A stretch of 64,000 nucleotides of DNA from Pseudomonas japonica (GCF_013522925.1 NZ_JAAMQU010000004.1:248001-312000); one strand, 5' to 3'; shown: positions 1 to 9,680, counted from the stretch's first letter. Numbers and translations are program-made. The notes: a model not told the origin generated them from the sequence alone.

Positions 1-534
1 GCAGCTGGCGACGCACTGATCGCCCTGCCCTCCTCGGGCCCGCACTCCAATGGCTACTCGCTGATCCGCAAGATCGTGGAAGTGTCGGGTGCCGACATCG
101 CCACCGAACAGCTGGGCGGCACGCCATTGTCCGACCTGCTCATGGCCCCTACCCGCATCTACGTCAAGCCGCTGCTCAAGCTGATCGCCGACACCGGCGC
201 AGTGAAGGCCATGGCCCACATCACCGGCGGCGGCCTGCTGGACAACATCCCGCGCGTACTGCCGGCCGGCGCCCAGGCCGTGATCGATGTTGCCAGCTGG
301 CAGCGCCCGGCGGTGTTCGACTGGCTGCAGCAGCAGGGCAACGTGGACGAAACCGAGATGCACCGCGTACTGAACTGCGGCGTGGGCATGGTGATCTGTG
401 TGGCTCAGGAAGATGTAGCCCGGGCCCTGGAAGTGCTCAAGGCTGAAGGTGAGCAGCCTTGGGTGATCGGTGAAATCACTGCCGCCGCCGAAGGCGCAGC
501 GCAGGTTGAGCTGAAAAACCTCAAGGCCCACTGA
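1..534 (+). CDS. purM: Phosphoribosylformylglycinamidine cyclo-ligase (AIR synthetase), C-terminal half
   Basis: The window opens inside this gene, and the frame is open from base 1. About 177 C-terminal residues are present out of the roughly 350 usual for the family, so the N-terminal half lies to the left. The visible part carries the conserved [14 protein letters not shown] stretch, the [15 protein letters not shown] glycine-rich segment and the NCGVGMV motif typical of PurM. The enzyme closes the imidazole ring of the purine precursor (FGAM to AIR) in the cytoplasm, using ATP. Its stop codon overlaps the purN start by one base (TGATG), so the two are translationally coupled consecutive purine genes, as in other Pseudomonas. 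Confidence 0.97.
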   Translation, partial: AAGDALIALPSSGPHSNGYSLIRKIVEVSGADIATEQLGGTPLSDLLMAPTRIYVKPLLKLIADTGAVKAMAHITGGGLLDNIPRVLPAGAQAVIDVASWQRPAVFDWLQQQGNVDETEMHRVLNCGVGMVICVAQEDVARALEVLKAEGEQPWVIGEITAAAEGAAQVELKNLKAH

Positions 535-1184
535 TGCCCCTGCCTTGCAACCTGGTGGTCTTGCTGTCGGGCTCCGGCAGCAACCTCCAGGCGATGATCG
601 ATGCCTTCTCGCACCGCGACAGCCCTGTATGCATTCGCGCAGTGATTTCCAACCGCGCCGATGCCTTCGGGCTGGAGCGCGCACGGGCTGCGGGCATCGA
701 AACGCGGGTTCTGGACCACGCAGGCTATGACGGGCGCGAAGCGTTCGACCAGGCGCTCATGGCGCTTATCGACGGCTTCGAGCCCGCGCTGGTAGCGCTG
801 GCCGGCTTCATGCGTATCCTCACCCCCGGTTTCGTTCGCCACTACCACGGCCGGTTGCTCAACATCCATCCTTCGCTGCTGCCACGCCACAAGGGCTTGC
901 ATACCCACAAGCGCGCCCTGGAAGCCGGCGACACCGAACACGGCTGCAGCGTACACTTCGTTACCGAGGAACTCGACGGAGGGCCTCTGGTCGTACAGGC
1001 TGCCGTTGCGGTACAGGCCGACGACACGCCCGAAACACTCGCCCGGCGAGTGCATGCTCAAGAACACCAGATATACCCGCTGGCGGTACGCTGGTTCGCC
1101 GAAGGCCGACTGTGCCTTGGAAGCCACGGCGTGTCATTCGACGGCCAGCCCCTGGCTGCCAGCGGCCATTTGATCCGCCCATAG
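534..1184 (+). CDS. purN: Phosphoribosylglycinamide formyltransferase (GAR transformylase)
   Basis: This 216-residue protein transfers a formyl group from 10-formyltetrahydrofolate to GAR in purine synthesis. The N-terminal SGSGSNLQAM loop binds the substrate phosphate. The catalytic trio is visible as Asn110 and His112 in NIHPSLLP and Asp148 in EELDGGP. Length is normal for PurN. The start overlaps the purM stop, and no other start gives the family N-terminus. It is followed after only 8 bases by a secreted DUF3108 protein that probably shares the transcript. Confidence 0.97.
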   Translation: MPLPCNLVVLLSGSGSNLQAMIDAFSHRDSPVCIRAVISNRADAFGLERARAAGIETRVLDHAGYDGREAFDQALMALIDGFEPALVALAGFMRILTPGFVRHYHGRLLNIHPSLLPRHKGLHTHKRALEAGDTEHGCSVHFVTEELDGGPLVVQAAVAVQADDTPETLARRVHAQEHQIYPLAVRWFAEGRLCLGSHGVSFDGQPLAASGHLIRP

Positions 1185-1192
1185 GAGACCGT

Positions 1193-1906
1193 ATGCGTCG
1201 TGCCCTGCTGTTCGCCCTTGCCCTGTTCACGCTGCCTGGCGTACAGGCAGCGGACCTCAAGCCCTTTTCCGCCAGCTATACCGCAGACTGGAAACAGCTG
1301 CCCATGAGCGGCACCGCCGAGCGCAGCCTCACGGCCAACCCGGACGGTACCTGGACCCTGGCGTTCAAGGCGTCGATGATGATCGCCAGCCTGACCGAAA
1401 CCAGCGTGTTGCGCATGGACAAAGACACCCTCATGCCGCAAGCGTACAACTTCGAGCGCGGCGGCCTGGGCAAGGCCAAGCGGGTCGACCTGGACTTCGA
1501 CTGGTCCGCCAAGAAAGTCACTGGCACCGATCGCGGCGACCCGATCACCTTGCCGCTGAACCGTGGCGTGCTGGACAAATCCAGCTACCAGCTGGCGTTG
1601 CAACACGACGTGGCCGCCGGCAAGAAGAGCATGAGCTACCAGGTAGTGGATGGCGACGAGATCGACACCTACGATTTCCGCGTATTGGGCGAAGAAAAAG
1701 TCGCAACCAAGGCCGGGAGCATCGATGCCATCAAGGTAGAGCGCGTGCGCGACCCCACACAAAGCAAGCGCGTGACCGTGCTGTGGTTCGCCAAGGCGTG
1801 GGATTACTTGCTGGTGCAGCTGCAACAGACCGAAACCGATGGCAAGGAATACACCATCATGCTTCAGGACGGCACTGTCGGCGGCAAACCGGTAAAAGGT
1901 AACTGA
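1193..1906 (+). CDS. DUF3108 domain periplasmic protein
   Basis: This 237-residue protein begins with a clear signal peptide (MRRALLFALALFTLPGVQAA, cleavage near residue 20). The remainder matches the DUF3108 family: SASYTADWKQLPMSGTAERSL, then a beta-rich body ending in LLVQLQQTETDGKEYTIML. The ATG at 1193 is chosen because GGAGA lies just before it and it gives the signal peptide; the frame is open further upstream without one. In Pseudomonas this gene usually follows purN. Its molecular role is unknown, although an envelope protein is clear. A perfect 8-bp hairpin follows the stop. Confidence 0.9.
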   Translation: MRRALLFALALFTLPGVQAADLKPFSASYTADWKQLPMSGTAERSLTANPDGTWTLAFKASMMIASLTETSVLRMDKDTLMPQAYNFERGGLGKAKRVDLDFDWSAKKVTGTDRGDPITLPLNRGVLDKSSYQLALQHDVAAGKKSMSYQVVDGDEIDTYDFRVLGEEKVATKAGSIDAIKVERVRDPTQSKRVTVLWFAKAWDYLLVQLQQTETDGKEYTIMLQDGTVGGKPVKGN

Positions 1907-1920
1907 CCCTCCCGTTCATC

Positions 1921-1943
1921 GTGGCCGAGCCCTGTTCGGCCAC
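1921..1943. terminator. Hairpin after the purMN-DUF3108 operon
   Basis: GTGGCCGA (1921-1928) and TCGGCCAC (1936-1943) pair perfectly around a 7-base loop, 14 bases after the DUF3108 stop. There is no T-run, so it may be an mRNA-stabilising or Rho-assisted end rather than a classical intrinsic terminator. Confidence 0.5.
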
Positions 1944-2151
1944 TCCGCCCCCGCCTCAGGCCTTCTTAAACTATTCTTCACGCGCCTTCACAAAGTGCGA
2001 CAATCCGCCGCAGCCCGCGTCGTGCCTGGGCTTGAGCGATTCCTGCCGATTCACGCAACACACCGTTGCGCCCGCCCCCGGTTCCATTAGCTGGCTATCA
2101 ATCCTATAACGGAAGCACGTACTTGTTACGGCAACCCAGAGGAGTGTCAGC

Positions 2152-2361
2152 ATGACCGTGAAAGTAACCGAACGTGACGATGCCCACATGTCCCATGAAG
2201 GCCTGGCGGCCGGGGTTCGCATCTGGGACGTTTACCAGCAGGGGCTGCTGGTGGGCATGTTCCACAACGAGCATGAGGCTGTGGCCTACCAGCGTGAGCT
2301 TGAAGCCAACGAAGCGAAGCGGGCGGAGTTGCTGGGTGCGCCTTCTTTGCAGGCGTCCTGA
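2152..2361 (+). CDS. Small conserved hypothetical protein (69 aa)
   Basis: The ATG at 2152 has a strong GAGGAG ribosome site 7 bases upstream. The 69-residue product is soluble and charged, with a central segment (GVRIWDVYQQGLLVGMFHNE) followed by a predicted helix rich in Glu and Ala. It has no signal peptide, cysteines or membrane segment. I do not recognise a named family. It stands alone between the purN unit and the convergent DUF2058 gene. The strong ribosome site and compact composition argue that it is real; an overlapping frame starting at 2174 is a shadow. Confidence 0.7.
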   Translation: MTVKVTERDDAHMSHEGLAAGVRIWDVYQQGLLVGMFHNEHEAVAYQRELEANEAKRAELLGAPSLQAS

Positions 2362-2510
2362 CCAACAGTTACTTGGGCTTTAAAAGCGCCTCTGTTCGCA
2401 GGCTGGGCCGGATGGCCGGCCTCCCAGGTCCCACAGGGTTCGCCCTGATACCCCACGGGGATTCAGTTCACATTGCGGGAAGAAACTGTCTAGCGGTTTG
2501 CTTAAGCCCT

Positions 2511-2551
2511 TATTCGCGAGCTTCGCCTTCGGCTTCGCTTGCTCCCACAAT
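2511..2551. repeat. REP-like element (degenerate)
   Basis: The sequence reads TTCGCGAGCTTCG...GGCTTCGCTTGCTCCCACAA. This is the TTCGCGRGC/GCYYGCTCC(C/T)AC palindrome pattern of P. putida REP elements, with imperfect arms. It lies between convergent genes, the usual position for REPs. Confidence 0.55.
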
Positions 2552-2568
2552 AGCGGTGCAGCCTTGTA

Positions 2569-2601
2569 AAAAAAATCCCGTGCCAGGCACGGGATTTTTT
2601 T
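2569..2601. terminator. Bidirectional intrinsic terminator
   Basis: CCCGTGC (2577-2583) pairs with GCACGGG (2587-2593) around a 3-base loop. The stem is flanked by AAAAAAAT on the left and ATTTTTTT on the right, so a G+C stem with a T-run is formed on both strands. It sits directly after the stop of the minus-strand DUF2058 gene and 200 bases after the plus-strand small gene, and so ends the mazG-relA side. Confidence 0.92.
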
Positions 2602-2602
2602 G

Positions 2603-3142
2603 TTACCACATCAGATCATCAGGAATCTTGTACGCCGCGTACGGATCGTCGCCTTCCACTTCTTCGGTTGGCGTATTGAGCAGCACGATACGGCGAGGCT
2701 CGCGTTCCTGCACCTTGAGCGCTGCTTCGCGCGGGATCACCTCGTAGCCGCCACCATGATGGACGATCGCCAGGCTGCCGTTGGACAGCTTGCTGCGCAT
2801 CAGGCTGTTCACCGACAGGCGCTTGACCTTCTTGTCGTCCACAAAGTTGTAGTAATCCTCGGTGGTCAGCTTGGGCAAGCGGGTGGCTTCGATCAGCTGT
2901 TTCACCTGAGCGGACCGCGCCTTTGCCTCAGCCTTCTGCTGCTGCTGGCGGTTCAACTCCTGATCCTTGCGCTGCTTCTCTGCGGCGGCTTCCAAAGCGA
3001 TGCGCTTCTGCGTGTCGTCCGCCTCGGCCTGGCCTTTTTTCACCAGCCGCTGCTGCTTTTGCTGGTCCTTGTTGACCTGCTTCACTTGTTTCTGGTTGAC
3101 CAGGCCTGCTTTGAGCAGCTGGTCACGAAGGGAAAGGCTCAT
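2603..3142 (-). CDS. DUF2058 (YaiL-type) protein
   Basis: This 179-residue protein starts MSLSLRDQLLKAGLVNQKQ, the usual DUF2058 N-terminus; a GTG four codons earlier is possible but less typical. Residues 20-95 are a highly charged coiled-coil-like segment rich in Lys, Gln and Ala. The C-terminal part (LPKLTTEDYYNFVDDKKVKRL, then a conserved HHGGGYEVIP) is the family signature. No enzymatic activity is established for the family. It lies 18 bases downstream of mazG and ends at the bidirectional terminator, so it is the last gene of the relA-mazG transcript. Confidence 0.9.
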   Translation of the reverse strand: MSLSLRDQLLKAGLVNQKQVKQVNKDQQKQQRLVKKGQAEADDTQKRIALEAAAEKQRKDQELNRQQQQKAEAKARSAQVKQLIEATRLPKLTTEDYYNFVDDKKVKRLSVNSLMRSKLSNGSLAIVHHGGGYEVIPREAALKVQEREPRRIVLLNTPTEEVEGDDPYAAYKIPDDLMW

Positions 3143-3160
3143 GGTTTCACTCACTCTTAC

Positions 3161-4012
3161 TCAGCCACAGCCAAGCGGTTTCTTTTCCTGACGTTTAGCT
3201 TCGCCCCAGAGTGCGTCCAACGCCTCCAGGTCGCAATCTTCGATGAGTTGGCCCCGGGCGCGCAACTCTCCTTCGATAAAACGAAAACGGCGCTCGAATT
3301 TCGCGTTGGCGGCGCGCAAGGCCTGGTCGGGGTCAAGCTTGAGCTTGCGTGCCAGGTTCGCCACGCTGAACAGCACATCGCCCAGTTCATCGGCCAGCGC
3401 CGCCTCGTCTTCGCCGGCCATCGCTTCGAGCAATTCGTCCAGCTCCTCGCGCACCTTGTCCAGCACCGGCAAGGCCGCGGGCCAGTCGAAGCCCACCGAG
3501 CCCGCGCGTTTCTGCAACTTCACAGCCCGCGCGAGGGCCGGCAAGCCCGCCGGCACGTCATCGAGCAGGGAGAATTGCTCGGGCGCGGATGATTTTTCAG
3601 CGCGCTCTTCGGCCTTGATGGCTTCCCAGCGCTGCTTGATCTGCGCTTCACTGAGGCGGGGAGCATCCGCGGGGCCGTACAGGTCCCCGGTGGGAAACAC
3701 GTGCGGGTGACGGCGGACCAACTTGCGGGTGATGCCGTCGACCACATCGGCGAATACGAACCGCCCCTCCTCCTGGGCGAGCTGGGCGTAATACACCACC
3801 TGAAACAGCAGGTCGCCCAGTTCACCCGGCAGGTGGTCGTAATCCTCCCGCTCGATGGCATCGGCCACCTCGTAGGCCTCCTCCAGCGTATACGGCACGA
3901 TACTCGCATAGTTCTGCTTGAGGTCCCACGGACAGCCGGCGTGAGGATCCCGCAGGCGCGCCATCAAATAGAGGAGGTCGTCGAGGCTGTAAGGCTTGGC
4001 GGGCTGGCTCAT
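3161..4012 (-). CDS. mazG: Nucleoside triphosphate pyrophosphohydrolase MazG
   Basis: This 283-residue protein hydrolyses (d)NTPs to monophosphates. It carries two MazG repeats. The first has CPWDLKQNYASIVPYTLEEAYE at residues 28-49 and ELGDLLFQVVYYAQLAQEEG. The second has ELDELLEAMAGEDEAALADELGDVLFSVANLARK. Both show the E-x3-E...E-x2-D metal-binding pattern. The start ATG overlaps the relA stop by four bases (ATGA), implying coupled translation. Pairing MazG with RelA is meaningful: in E. coli the homologue lowers (p)ppGpp and acts on damaged nucleotides. Confidence 0.97.
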   Translation of the reverse strand: MSQPAKPYSLDDLLYLMARLRDPHAGCPWDLKQNYASIVPYTLEEAYEVADAIEREDYDHLPGELGDLLFQVVYYAQLAQEEGRFVFADVVDGITRKLVRRHPHVFPTGDLYGPADAPRLSEAQIKQRWEAIKAEERAEKSSAPEQFSLLDDVPAGLPALARAVKLQKRAGSVGFDWPAALPVLDKVREELDELLEAMAGEDEAALADELGDVLFSVANLARKLKLDPDQALRAANAKFERRFRFIEGELRARGQLIEDCDLEALDALWGEAKRQEKKPLGCG

Positions 4013-6255
4013 GGGGTACGGTTACGCCGTGCTTCGATAATGTTGGGCAGCTGGGAGATACGGCCCAGCAACCGCCCGAGCGCATCCAGGCCGGGGATTT
4101 CGATGGTCAGGGACATCAGTGCGGTGTTGTCTTCCTTGTTGGAACGGGTATTGACCGCCAGCACGTTGATGCGCTCGTTGAGCAGCACCTGCGAGACATC
4201 ACGCAGCAAGCCAGAGCGGTCGTAGGCACGAATCACGATATCCACCGGATAGGTGAGTACCGGCACCGGCCCCCAGCTGACTTGAATGATTCGCTCGGGC
4301 TCTTTGGCGCCGAGCTGCAACACCGAGGCGCAGTCCTGACGGTGAATGCTCACGCCGCGGCCTTGGGTGATGTAGCCCACGATGGCATCGCCCGGCAGTG
4401 GCTGGCAGCAGCCGGCCATCTGGGTGAGCAGGTTGCCCACGCCCTGGATCTGGATATCCCCGCGTTTGCCGGGTTTGGTGCCCGTGGGCTTGCGGGTAAT
4501 GAAATCGAAGGCTTCAGCGTGGCTGCGGTCCGGCTCGGCCAGTTGCTGGGCAGCATTCACCAGCGGGGCCAGGCGCAGGTCGCCCGCGCCCAGCGAGGCG
4601 AACATGTCCTCGGCGGTTTTCACGTTGGCTTTTTCAGCCAGCCGCTCGAAGTCTACCTGAGGCAGGCCGAGGCGGCTGAGCTCGCGCTCGAGCAGGGTAC
4701 GGCCCGCCGCGACGTTCTGATCCCGTGCCTGCAACTTGAACCAGTGAACGATCTTGGCGCGCGCCCGGGAGGTGGTGACATAGCCCAGGTTGGAGTTGAG
4801 CCAGTCCCGGCTGGGATTGCCCTGCTTGCTGGTGATGATCTCGACCTGCTCGCCGGTTTGCAGGCTGTAGTTCAGCGGCACGATGCGGCCGTTGATCTTG
4901 GCGCCGCGGCAGTTGTGGCCGATCTCGGTATGCACGCGATAAGCGAAGTCCAGCGGCGTGGCGCCTTTGGGCAAGTCGATCGCATGGCCGTCCGGTGTGA
5001 AGACATACACCCGGTCCGGTTCGATGTCCACGCGCAGCTGCTCGGCCAGGCCGCCGATATCGCCGAGCTCCTCGTGCCACTCCAGCACCTGACGCAGCCA
5101 GGAAATCTTTTCTTCGTAGTGGTTGGAGCTGGGCTTGACGTCCGTGCCCTTGTAGCGCCAGTGGGCGCATACCCCCAGTTCCGCTTCCTCGTGCATGGCG
5201 TGGGTGCGGATCTGTACTTCCAGCACCTTGCCTTCCGGCCCGATCACCGCCGTGTGTAGCGAGCGATAGCCGTTTTCCTTGGGGTTGGCGATGTAGTCGT
5301 CGAACTCCTTGGGAATGTGGCGCCACAGTGTGTGCACAATACCCAGGGCGGTGTAGCAGTCGCGTACTTCGGGCACCAATACCCGCACGGCGCGCACGTC
5401 GTAGATCTGGCTGAACTGCAGGCCCTTGCGCTGCATCTTCCGCCAGATGGAGTAGATATGCTTGGCCCGGCCACTGATATCGGCCTTGATGCCGGTGTCC
5501 GTGAGCTCATGATGGAGCTGGCTCATCACATCGGAAATGAAGCGTTCCCGGTCGAGCCGGCGCTCATGTAACAGTTTGGCGATCTGCTTGTACTGGTCTG
5601 GCTCCAGGTACCGGAAGGAAATGTCTTCCAGTTCCCATTTGATATGGCCAATGCCCAGGCGATGGGCCAGCGGTGCATAGATGTCGAACACTTCACGGGC
5701 AACCCGCTGGCGCTTTTCCTCGGCCGCGTTCTTGACCGCCCGGATGGCGCAGGTACGTTCGGCCAGCTTGATCAGCGCCACGCGCACGTCGTCGACCATG
5801 GCCACCAGCATCTTGCGCAGGTTATCCACCTGCACTTGCGTACCGAGCACCAAGGACTGCCGCGGGCTGAGGCTGGCGCTGATCGCCGCCATGCGCAGCA
5901 CGCCGTCTATGAGCTTGGCCACCACCGGGCCGAAACGCTGGGCCACGTCCGACAGTGCGACCTTGCCCTCACGCACTGCGCGGTAGATGACCGCGGCAAC
6001 GAGCGAATCCTGATCGAGCTTGAGATCGGCGAGAATTTCGGCGATTTCCAGCCCCGCCTGGAAACTGGACGTACCATCGGCCCAGGAATCCTTGGCGGTG
6101 TTTTCAGGTACGTCCAGATCGCGGGCGAACTGACAGGCCTTCTTGAGCGCCTCCCGGTCAAGCGCCAGGTCGACGCTGACGATATGATCGAGCCACGCAT
6201 CGAGGTTGATGCTGCCGTCGTTGTTGACCGGCTGTTGCGCTCTCACCTGTACCAT
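4009..6255 (-). CDS. relA: GTP pyrophosphokinase RelA ((p)ppGpp synthetase I)
   Basis: This 748-residue ribosome-linked alarmone synthetase has a degenerate N-terminal hydrolase domain: YRAVREG stands where SpoT-type enzymes have the HD metal site. The synthetase domain follows (GRAKHIYSIWRKM, EFDDYIANPKENGYRSLHT, VQIRTHAMHEEAELG). The EFDD signature identifies a RelA-type Mg-dependent synthetase. A TGS domain (VYVFTPDGHAIDLPKG) and a C-terminal ACT/RRM domain (VDIVIRAYDRSGLLRDVSQVL) complete the protein. Length is normal. It is coupled to mazG and lies 82 bases downstream of rlmD. Confidence 0.98.
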   Translation of the reverse strand: MVQVRAQQPVNNDGSINLDAWLDHIVSVDLALDREALKKACQFARDLDVPENTAKDSWADGTSSFQAGLEIAEILADLKLDQDSLVAAVIYRAVREGKVALSDVAQRFGPVVAKLIDGVLRMAAISASLSPRQSLVLGTQVQVDNLRKMLVAMVDDVRVALIKLAERTCAIRAVKNAAEEKRQRVAREVFDIYAPLAHRLGIGHIKWELEDISFRYLEPDQYKQIAKLLHERRLDRERFISDVMSQLHHELTDTGIKADISGRAKHIYSIWRKMQRKGLQFSQIYDVRAVRVLVPEVRDCYTALGIVHTLWRHIPKEFDDYIANPKENGYRSLHTAVIGPEGKVLEVQIRTHAMHEEAELGVCAHWRYKGTDVKPSSNHYEEKISWLRQVLEWHEELGDIGGLAEQLRVDIEPDRVYVFTPDGHAIDLPKGATPLDFAYRVHTEIGHNCRGAKINGRIVPLNYSLQTGEQVEIITSKQGNPSRDWLNSNLGYVTTSRARAKIVHWFKLQARDQNVAAGRTLLERELSRLGLPQVDFERLAEKANVKTAEDMFASLGAGDLRLAPLVNAAQQLAEPDRSHAEAFDFITRKPTGTKPGKRGDIQIQGVGNLLTQMAGCCQPLPGDAIVGYITQGRGVSIHRQDCASVLQLGAKEPERIIQVSWGPVPVLTYPVDIVIRAYDRSGLLRDVSQVLLNERINVLAVNTRSNKEDNTALMSLTIEIPGLDALGRLLGRISQLPNIIEARRNRTP

Positions 6256-6337
6256 CTTGCTTACCTTCCCTATGGCGCGCAGGGTTGCACGCCAATGTTC
6301 GCTGGCTTCGACCTCCGCGGCCTGCGGAGGTCACCAG

Positions 6338-7708
6338 TCACATAGCCAGGCCGTCCTGGCCTTTTTCAAATAACGCCATCGCCTCGACATGGGACGTTTG
6401 CGGGAACATGTCGAGAACGCCAGCACGTTTTAAAGCATACCCTTGCCTGCGCAACTCTACGGTGTCGCGCGCCAGGGTGGCGGGATTGCACGATACATAG
6501 ACGATGCGATCGGCACCCAGCGACGATATGTGGCGAACTGTTTGAAACGCCCCATCGCGCGGCGGATCCAATAATACCCCAGAGAACCCCTGCTCTGCCC
6601 AACCGGCTGCCTCTAGAGGCTGGGACAAGTCGGCCTGGTAAAAGGTCGCGGTATCCAGGCCGTTTCGCTCGGCGTTGACCGATGCGCGCTCGACCATCCC
6701 GGCAACGCCCTCCACGCCGACCACTTGCGCGCCCATACGGGCAATGGGCAAAGCGAAATTACCCAGGCCACAGAACAGGTCGAGTATCCGCTCTCCAGGC
6801 TGGGGCGCAAGCCAGGCCAGCGCTTGCTCGATCATGGCCTGGTTCACCGCCTCGTTAACCTGCACAAAGTCCCCTGGCCGATAGGCCAGTTCCAGCTGCC
6901 ACGGCGCCAGGGTATAGCCCAGCACAGCACCCGGCTGATCAGGCGCAGGCGCCTCGGCGCCTTGCCACCACAGCTGAGCGCCCTGAGTAGCGCAAAAGGC
7001 GCGCAACGCCGCTTGATCCGCGTCGCTAAGCGCAGCGGTGTGGCGAACGAGCACAGCGGAGGCAGTACCGTGGAACAATTCAACGTGGCCAATGGCTTGC
7101 GGGGCTTTCAGTGAGCGGAGTATCCCCGGTAACTCATTGAAAATACGCTGCAAGGGTTGTACCAGCACCATGCAGTGGTCGATTGAAACAATCTGCTGGC
7201 TGGCGGCCGCCCGGAACCCTACATCGAGCACCTCGCGCTTGGGGTCCCAACGTACCGCCACCCGCGCACGGCGGCGATAACCGAACTCCGGGCTTACCAA
7301 GGGCGGCGCCCACGCCTGTGGTTCTACGCTGGCCACCTTGAGCAGTTGCTCGGCCAGCTGCCGCTGTTTCAAGGCCAACTGGTCGGTATGGCTGATGTGC
7401 TGCACCGTGCAGCCGCCGCAACGGTCCACATAAGGGCACGGCGCAGCGCGACGCATAGCCGAAGGCTGGTGTACCCGCTCGGTGCGCGCCTCTACCACCT
7501 TGCCGTGGGCGGACAGCACCCGAGCGTCCACGTCTTCGCCGGCCAGTGCCCCGGCCACGAACCAGGTCCGCCCTTCGTTGAACGCAATACCACGACCATC
7601 GGCTGCCAGCCGTTCGATGCTCAGCCGCTGCTTCTTGCCTGCTGGAGCGCCCGGCGCGCGCTGGCCACCGCTGGGCTGAAAGCGCAGCCCGCCTTGCTTG
7701 CGTGCCAT
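6338..7708 (-). CDS. rlmD: 23S rRNA m5U1939 methyltransferase RlmD (RumA)
   Basis: This 456-residue enzyme uses SAM to make 5-methyluridine at 23S rRNA position 1939. The N-terminal TRAM domain covers about residues 25-85. The Fe-S ligands are visible in [10 protein letters not shown] plus an upstream Cys. The SAM motif is [15 protein letters not shown], and the catalytic cysteine lies in [12 protein letters not shown]. The start overlaps the cysM stop by one base (TGATG), so translation is coupled. Position upstream of relA is conserved in Pseudomonas. Confidence 0.97.
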   Translation of the reverse strand: MARKQGGLRFQPSGGQRAPGAPAGKKQRLSIERLAADGRGIAFNEGRTWFVAGALAGEDVDARVLSAHGKVVEARTERVHQPSAMRRAAPCPYVDRCGGCTVQHISHTDQLALKQRQLAEQLLKVASVEPQAWAPPLVSPEFGYRRRARVAVRWDPKREVLDVGFRAAASQQIVSIDHCMVLVQPLQRIFNELPGILRSLKAPQAIGHVELFHGTASAVLVRHTAALSDADQAALRAFCATQGAQLWWQGAEAPAPDQPGAVLGYTLAPWQLELAYRPGDFVQVNEAVNQAMIEQALAWLAPQPGERILDLFCGLGNFALPIARMGAQVVGVEGVAGMVERASVNAERNGLDTATFYQADLSQPLEAAGWAEQGFSGVLLDPPRDGAFQTVRHISSLGADRIVYVSCNPATLARDTVELRRQGYALKRAGVLDMFPQTSHVEAMALFEKGQDGLAM

Positions 7709-8610
7709 CAGTTGGGCGCGTCGAACAGGCCGCTGGACAGGTAGCGGTCGCCGCGGTCGCAGACGATAGCGACAATTACCGCATGCTCCACTTCCTGGCT
7801 CAGGCGCAACATGCCCGCCACCGCGCCACCTGAAGAAACGCCGCAGAAGATGCCCTCTTCGCGCGCCAGGCGGCGGGTGATGTTCTCGGCTTCAGCCTGG
7901 GCCATGTCGATGATCCGATCTACCCGGTCGGCCTGGTAGATTTTCGGCAGGTACTCTTCCGGCCAGCGGCGAATGCCGGGAATCGCCGAGCCTTCCATAG
8001 GCTGAAGGCCGATGATCTGAACGGCGGGGTTCTGTTCCTTCAGGTAACGCGAAGTGCCCATGATGGTACCGGTGGTACCCATGGAGCTAACAAAATGGGT
8101 AATGCTGCCGCCGGTCTGCTGCCACAACTCCGGGCCGGTGCTCTGATAATGCGCCTCGGGGTTGTCGCCGTTGGCGAACTGGTCCAGCACCTTGCCGCGC
8201 CCTTCGGCCTGCATGCGTTCGGCGAGGTCGCGGGCGCCTTCCATGCCTTCTTCCCGCGTGACGAGGATCAGCTCGGCACCATAAGCGGTCATCGCAGCCT
8301 TGCGTTCGGCGGTGGAGTTGTCGGGCATGATCAGGATCATGCGATAGCCCTTGATTGCCGCTGCCATCGCCAAGGCAATCCCGGTATTGCCGGAGGTGGC
8401 CTCGATCAGCGTATCGCCGGGCGTGATCTGCCCGCGCAGCTCAGCCCGGGTGATCATTGACAGCGCCGGGCGGTCTTTTACCGAGCCGGCCGGGTTATTG
8501 CCCTCGAGTTTGAGCAACAAGGTATTGGTGGTAGCCCCGCCCAGGCGCTGCAGGCGAACCAGCGGGGTATTGCCGACGCAATCGGCGATAGTGGGGTAAT
8601 GCACGGTCAT
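7708..8610 (-). CDS. cysM: Cysteine synthase B (O-acetylserine sulfhydrylase)
   Basis: This 300-residue PLP enzyme makes cysteine from O-acetylserine and sulfide or thiosulfate. The PLP lysine is in [11 protein letters not shown] near residue 45. The phosphate-binding loop is [16 protein letters not shown], and [12 protein letters not shown] binds substrate. The C-terminal [12 protein letters not shown] is the family pattern, and the length fits CysM rather than the longer CysK. It is first in the cysM-rlmD pair. A 137-base gap upstream, carrying a TATGAT-like sequence at 8644-8649, separates it from the pxp genes. Confidence 0.97.
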   Translation of the reverse strand: MTVHYPTIADCVGNTPLVRLQRLGGATTNTLLLKLEGNNPAGSVKDRPALSMITRAELRGQITPGDTLIEATSGNTGIALAMAAAIKGYRMILIMPDNSTAERKAAMTAYGAELILVTREEGMEGARDLAERMQAEGRGKVLDQFANGDNPEAHYQSTGPELWQQTGGSITHFVSSMGTTGTIMGTSRYLKEQNPAVQIIGLQPMEGSAIPGIRRWPEEYLPKIYQADRVDRIIDMAQAEAENITRRLAREEGIFCGVSSGGAVAGMLRLSQEVEHAVIVAIVCDRGDRYLSSGLFDAPN

Positions 8611-8720
8611 GGGCTTTTTCGCAATCCGAACGGCGGGGGGCGCTATGATACGCGCATTCGCCGCCAGGCCATATCACGCAAAGGCAGCTTCATATACCCA
8701 TGGGTTATAAGGCGCCAGGG

Positions 8721-8754
8721 TGGTTGTTCGCGGGCTGGCGCCCGCTCCTACCCA
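8721..8754. repeat. REP element
   Basis: The palindrome TTCGCGGGCTGGCGCCCGCTCCTAC is a classic P. putida REP with GCGGGC/GCCCGC arms. It overlaps the TAG stop codon of pxpC at 8748-8750, so the REP supplies the 3' end of the pxp transcript and may protect or terminate it. Confidence 0.85.
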
Positions 8755-9680
8755 GCGTTCGCCAAGCTTCTTATTACCTCCAGATGCCCTGCCCGGGCGG
8801 TTTCGGCCAGCACCGCGCGCAGGCGCAACCGTTGCCCGGGCGAGGCTTGTGCCAGGCGAGCACAGGCCAGCGGGGTGAGCGCACCCAGGCGCGGATAGCC
8901 GCCGATGGTCTGGCGGTCATTGCCCAGCACGATGGGCTGCCCGTCCGGTGGTACCTGAACGCCTCCCAAGGGGATGCCCTCGGACACCAGCCCGGCGCCT
9001 TTGTACACCAGCGCCGGGCCCAGCAAACGCACGCCCATGCGGTCGGCGCGGCTGTCTACGGTCCATTGTGCGTTGAAGGCATCGAACAGGCTTTGCCCGG
9101 AAAAATCCGCAGCCTGGGCGCCTAACACGAGGTCCAGCGGTTGCCGCAGGCTCAGGTCGGGAATGCGCGCCACGGCGATTTCCCGGCCCGGCCCCGCTGG
9201 TGCGGCGCAACTCAGCACGTCATCCGCAGCCAAGGCAGCGCCATTACCGTGCAGCCCACCCAGGCCTTCCCGGGCGACCGTCGCAACGCTACCGGACGCC
9301 TGCGCCCCAACGAACCCACCCGGCGCCGCCAGGTAGGCACGCACGCCTTCGGCCGGGGCATTGAACACCAGCCGCTGCCCGCGGCGCAGGTTAAAAGTGC
9401 GCCACGGTAGCAGGGCCGCGCCGTCGACCGTGGCTTGAAGGTCTGCACCGGCCAAGGCCAGGTGGCAATCGCCTTGCGCATAGAGCTCGAAGCCACCCAG
9501 GGTGATTTCGATCACTGCCGCACCTGGCACGTTGCCCAACAGCCAGTTGGCCCAGCCCATGGACACCCAGTCTGCGGCACCGCCCTGAGTAATGCCCAAA
9601 TGGCGCACGCCGAACCGCCCGGCGTCTTGCAACTGGCACAACGGGTGGCTTTTTTCGATACGCAGTTGGCTCACGGTCAT
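8748..9680 (-). CDS. pxpC: 5-oxoprolinase subunit PxpC (KipA-type carboxyltransferase domain)
   Basis: This 310-residue protein belongs to the biotin-dependent carboxyltransferase/KipA family. Features are the N-terminal HPLCQLQDAGRFGVRHLGITQ with GGAADWVSMGWANWLLGN, and the C-terminal GGVQVPPDGQPIVLGNDRQT with GGYPRLGALTPLACARLAQ. With PxpA and PxpB it hydrolyses 5-oxoproline (pyroglutamate) to glutamate at the cost of ATP. Its start overlaps the pxpB stop by four bases (ATGA). It is last of the three pxp genes and runs into a REP. Confidence 0.93.
   Translation of the reverse strand: MTVSQLRIEKSHPLCQLQDAGRFGVRHLGITQGGAADWVSMGWANWLLGNVPGAAVIEITLGGFELYAQGDCHLALAGADLQATVDGAALLPWRTFNLRRGQRLVFNAPAEGVRAYLAAPGGFVGAQASGSVATVAREGLGGLHGNGAALAADDVLSCAAPAGPGREIAVARIPDLSLRQPLDLVLGAQAADFSGQSLFDAFNAQWTVDSRADRMGVRLLGPALVYKGAGLVSEGIPLGGVQVPPDGQPIVLGNDRQTIGGYPRLGALTPLACARLAQASPGQRLRLRAVLAETARAGHLEVIRSLANAG

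Noticed and set aside
1921..2109. 62-codon frame after the DUF3108 gene
   Set aside because: It starts on the hairpin at 1921-1943, has proline-rich low-complexity content and no ribosome site.
4282..6345. Long plus-strand frames (about 325 and 233 codons) antisense to relA
   Set aside because: Composition is rich in Ala, His, Gln and Arg as expected from reverse-strand codon bias; relA is intact and unmistakable on the other strand.
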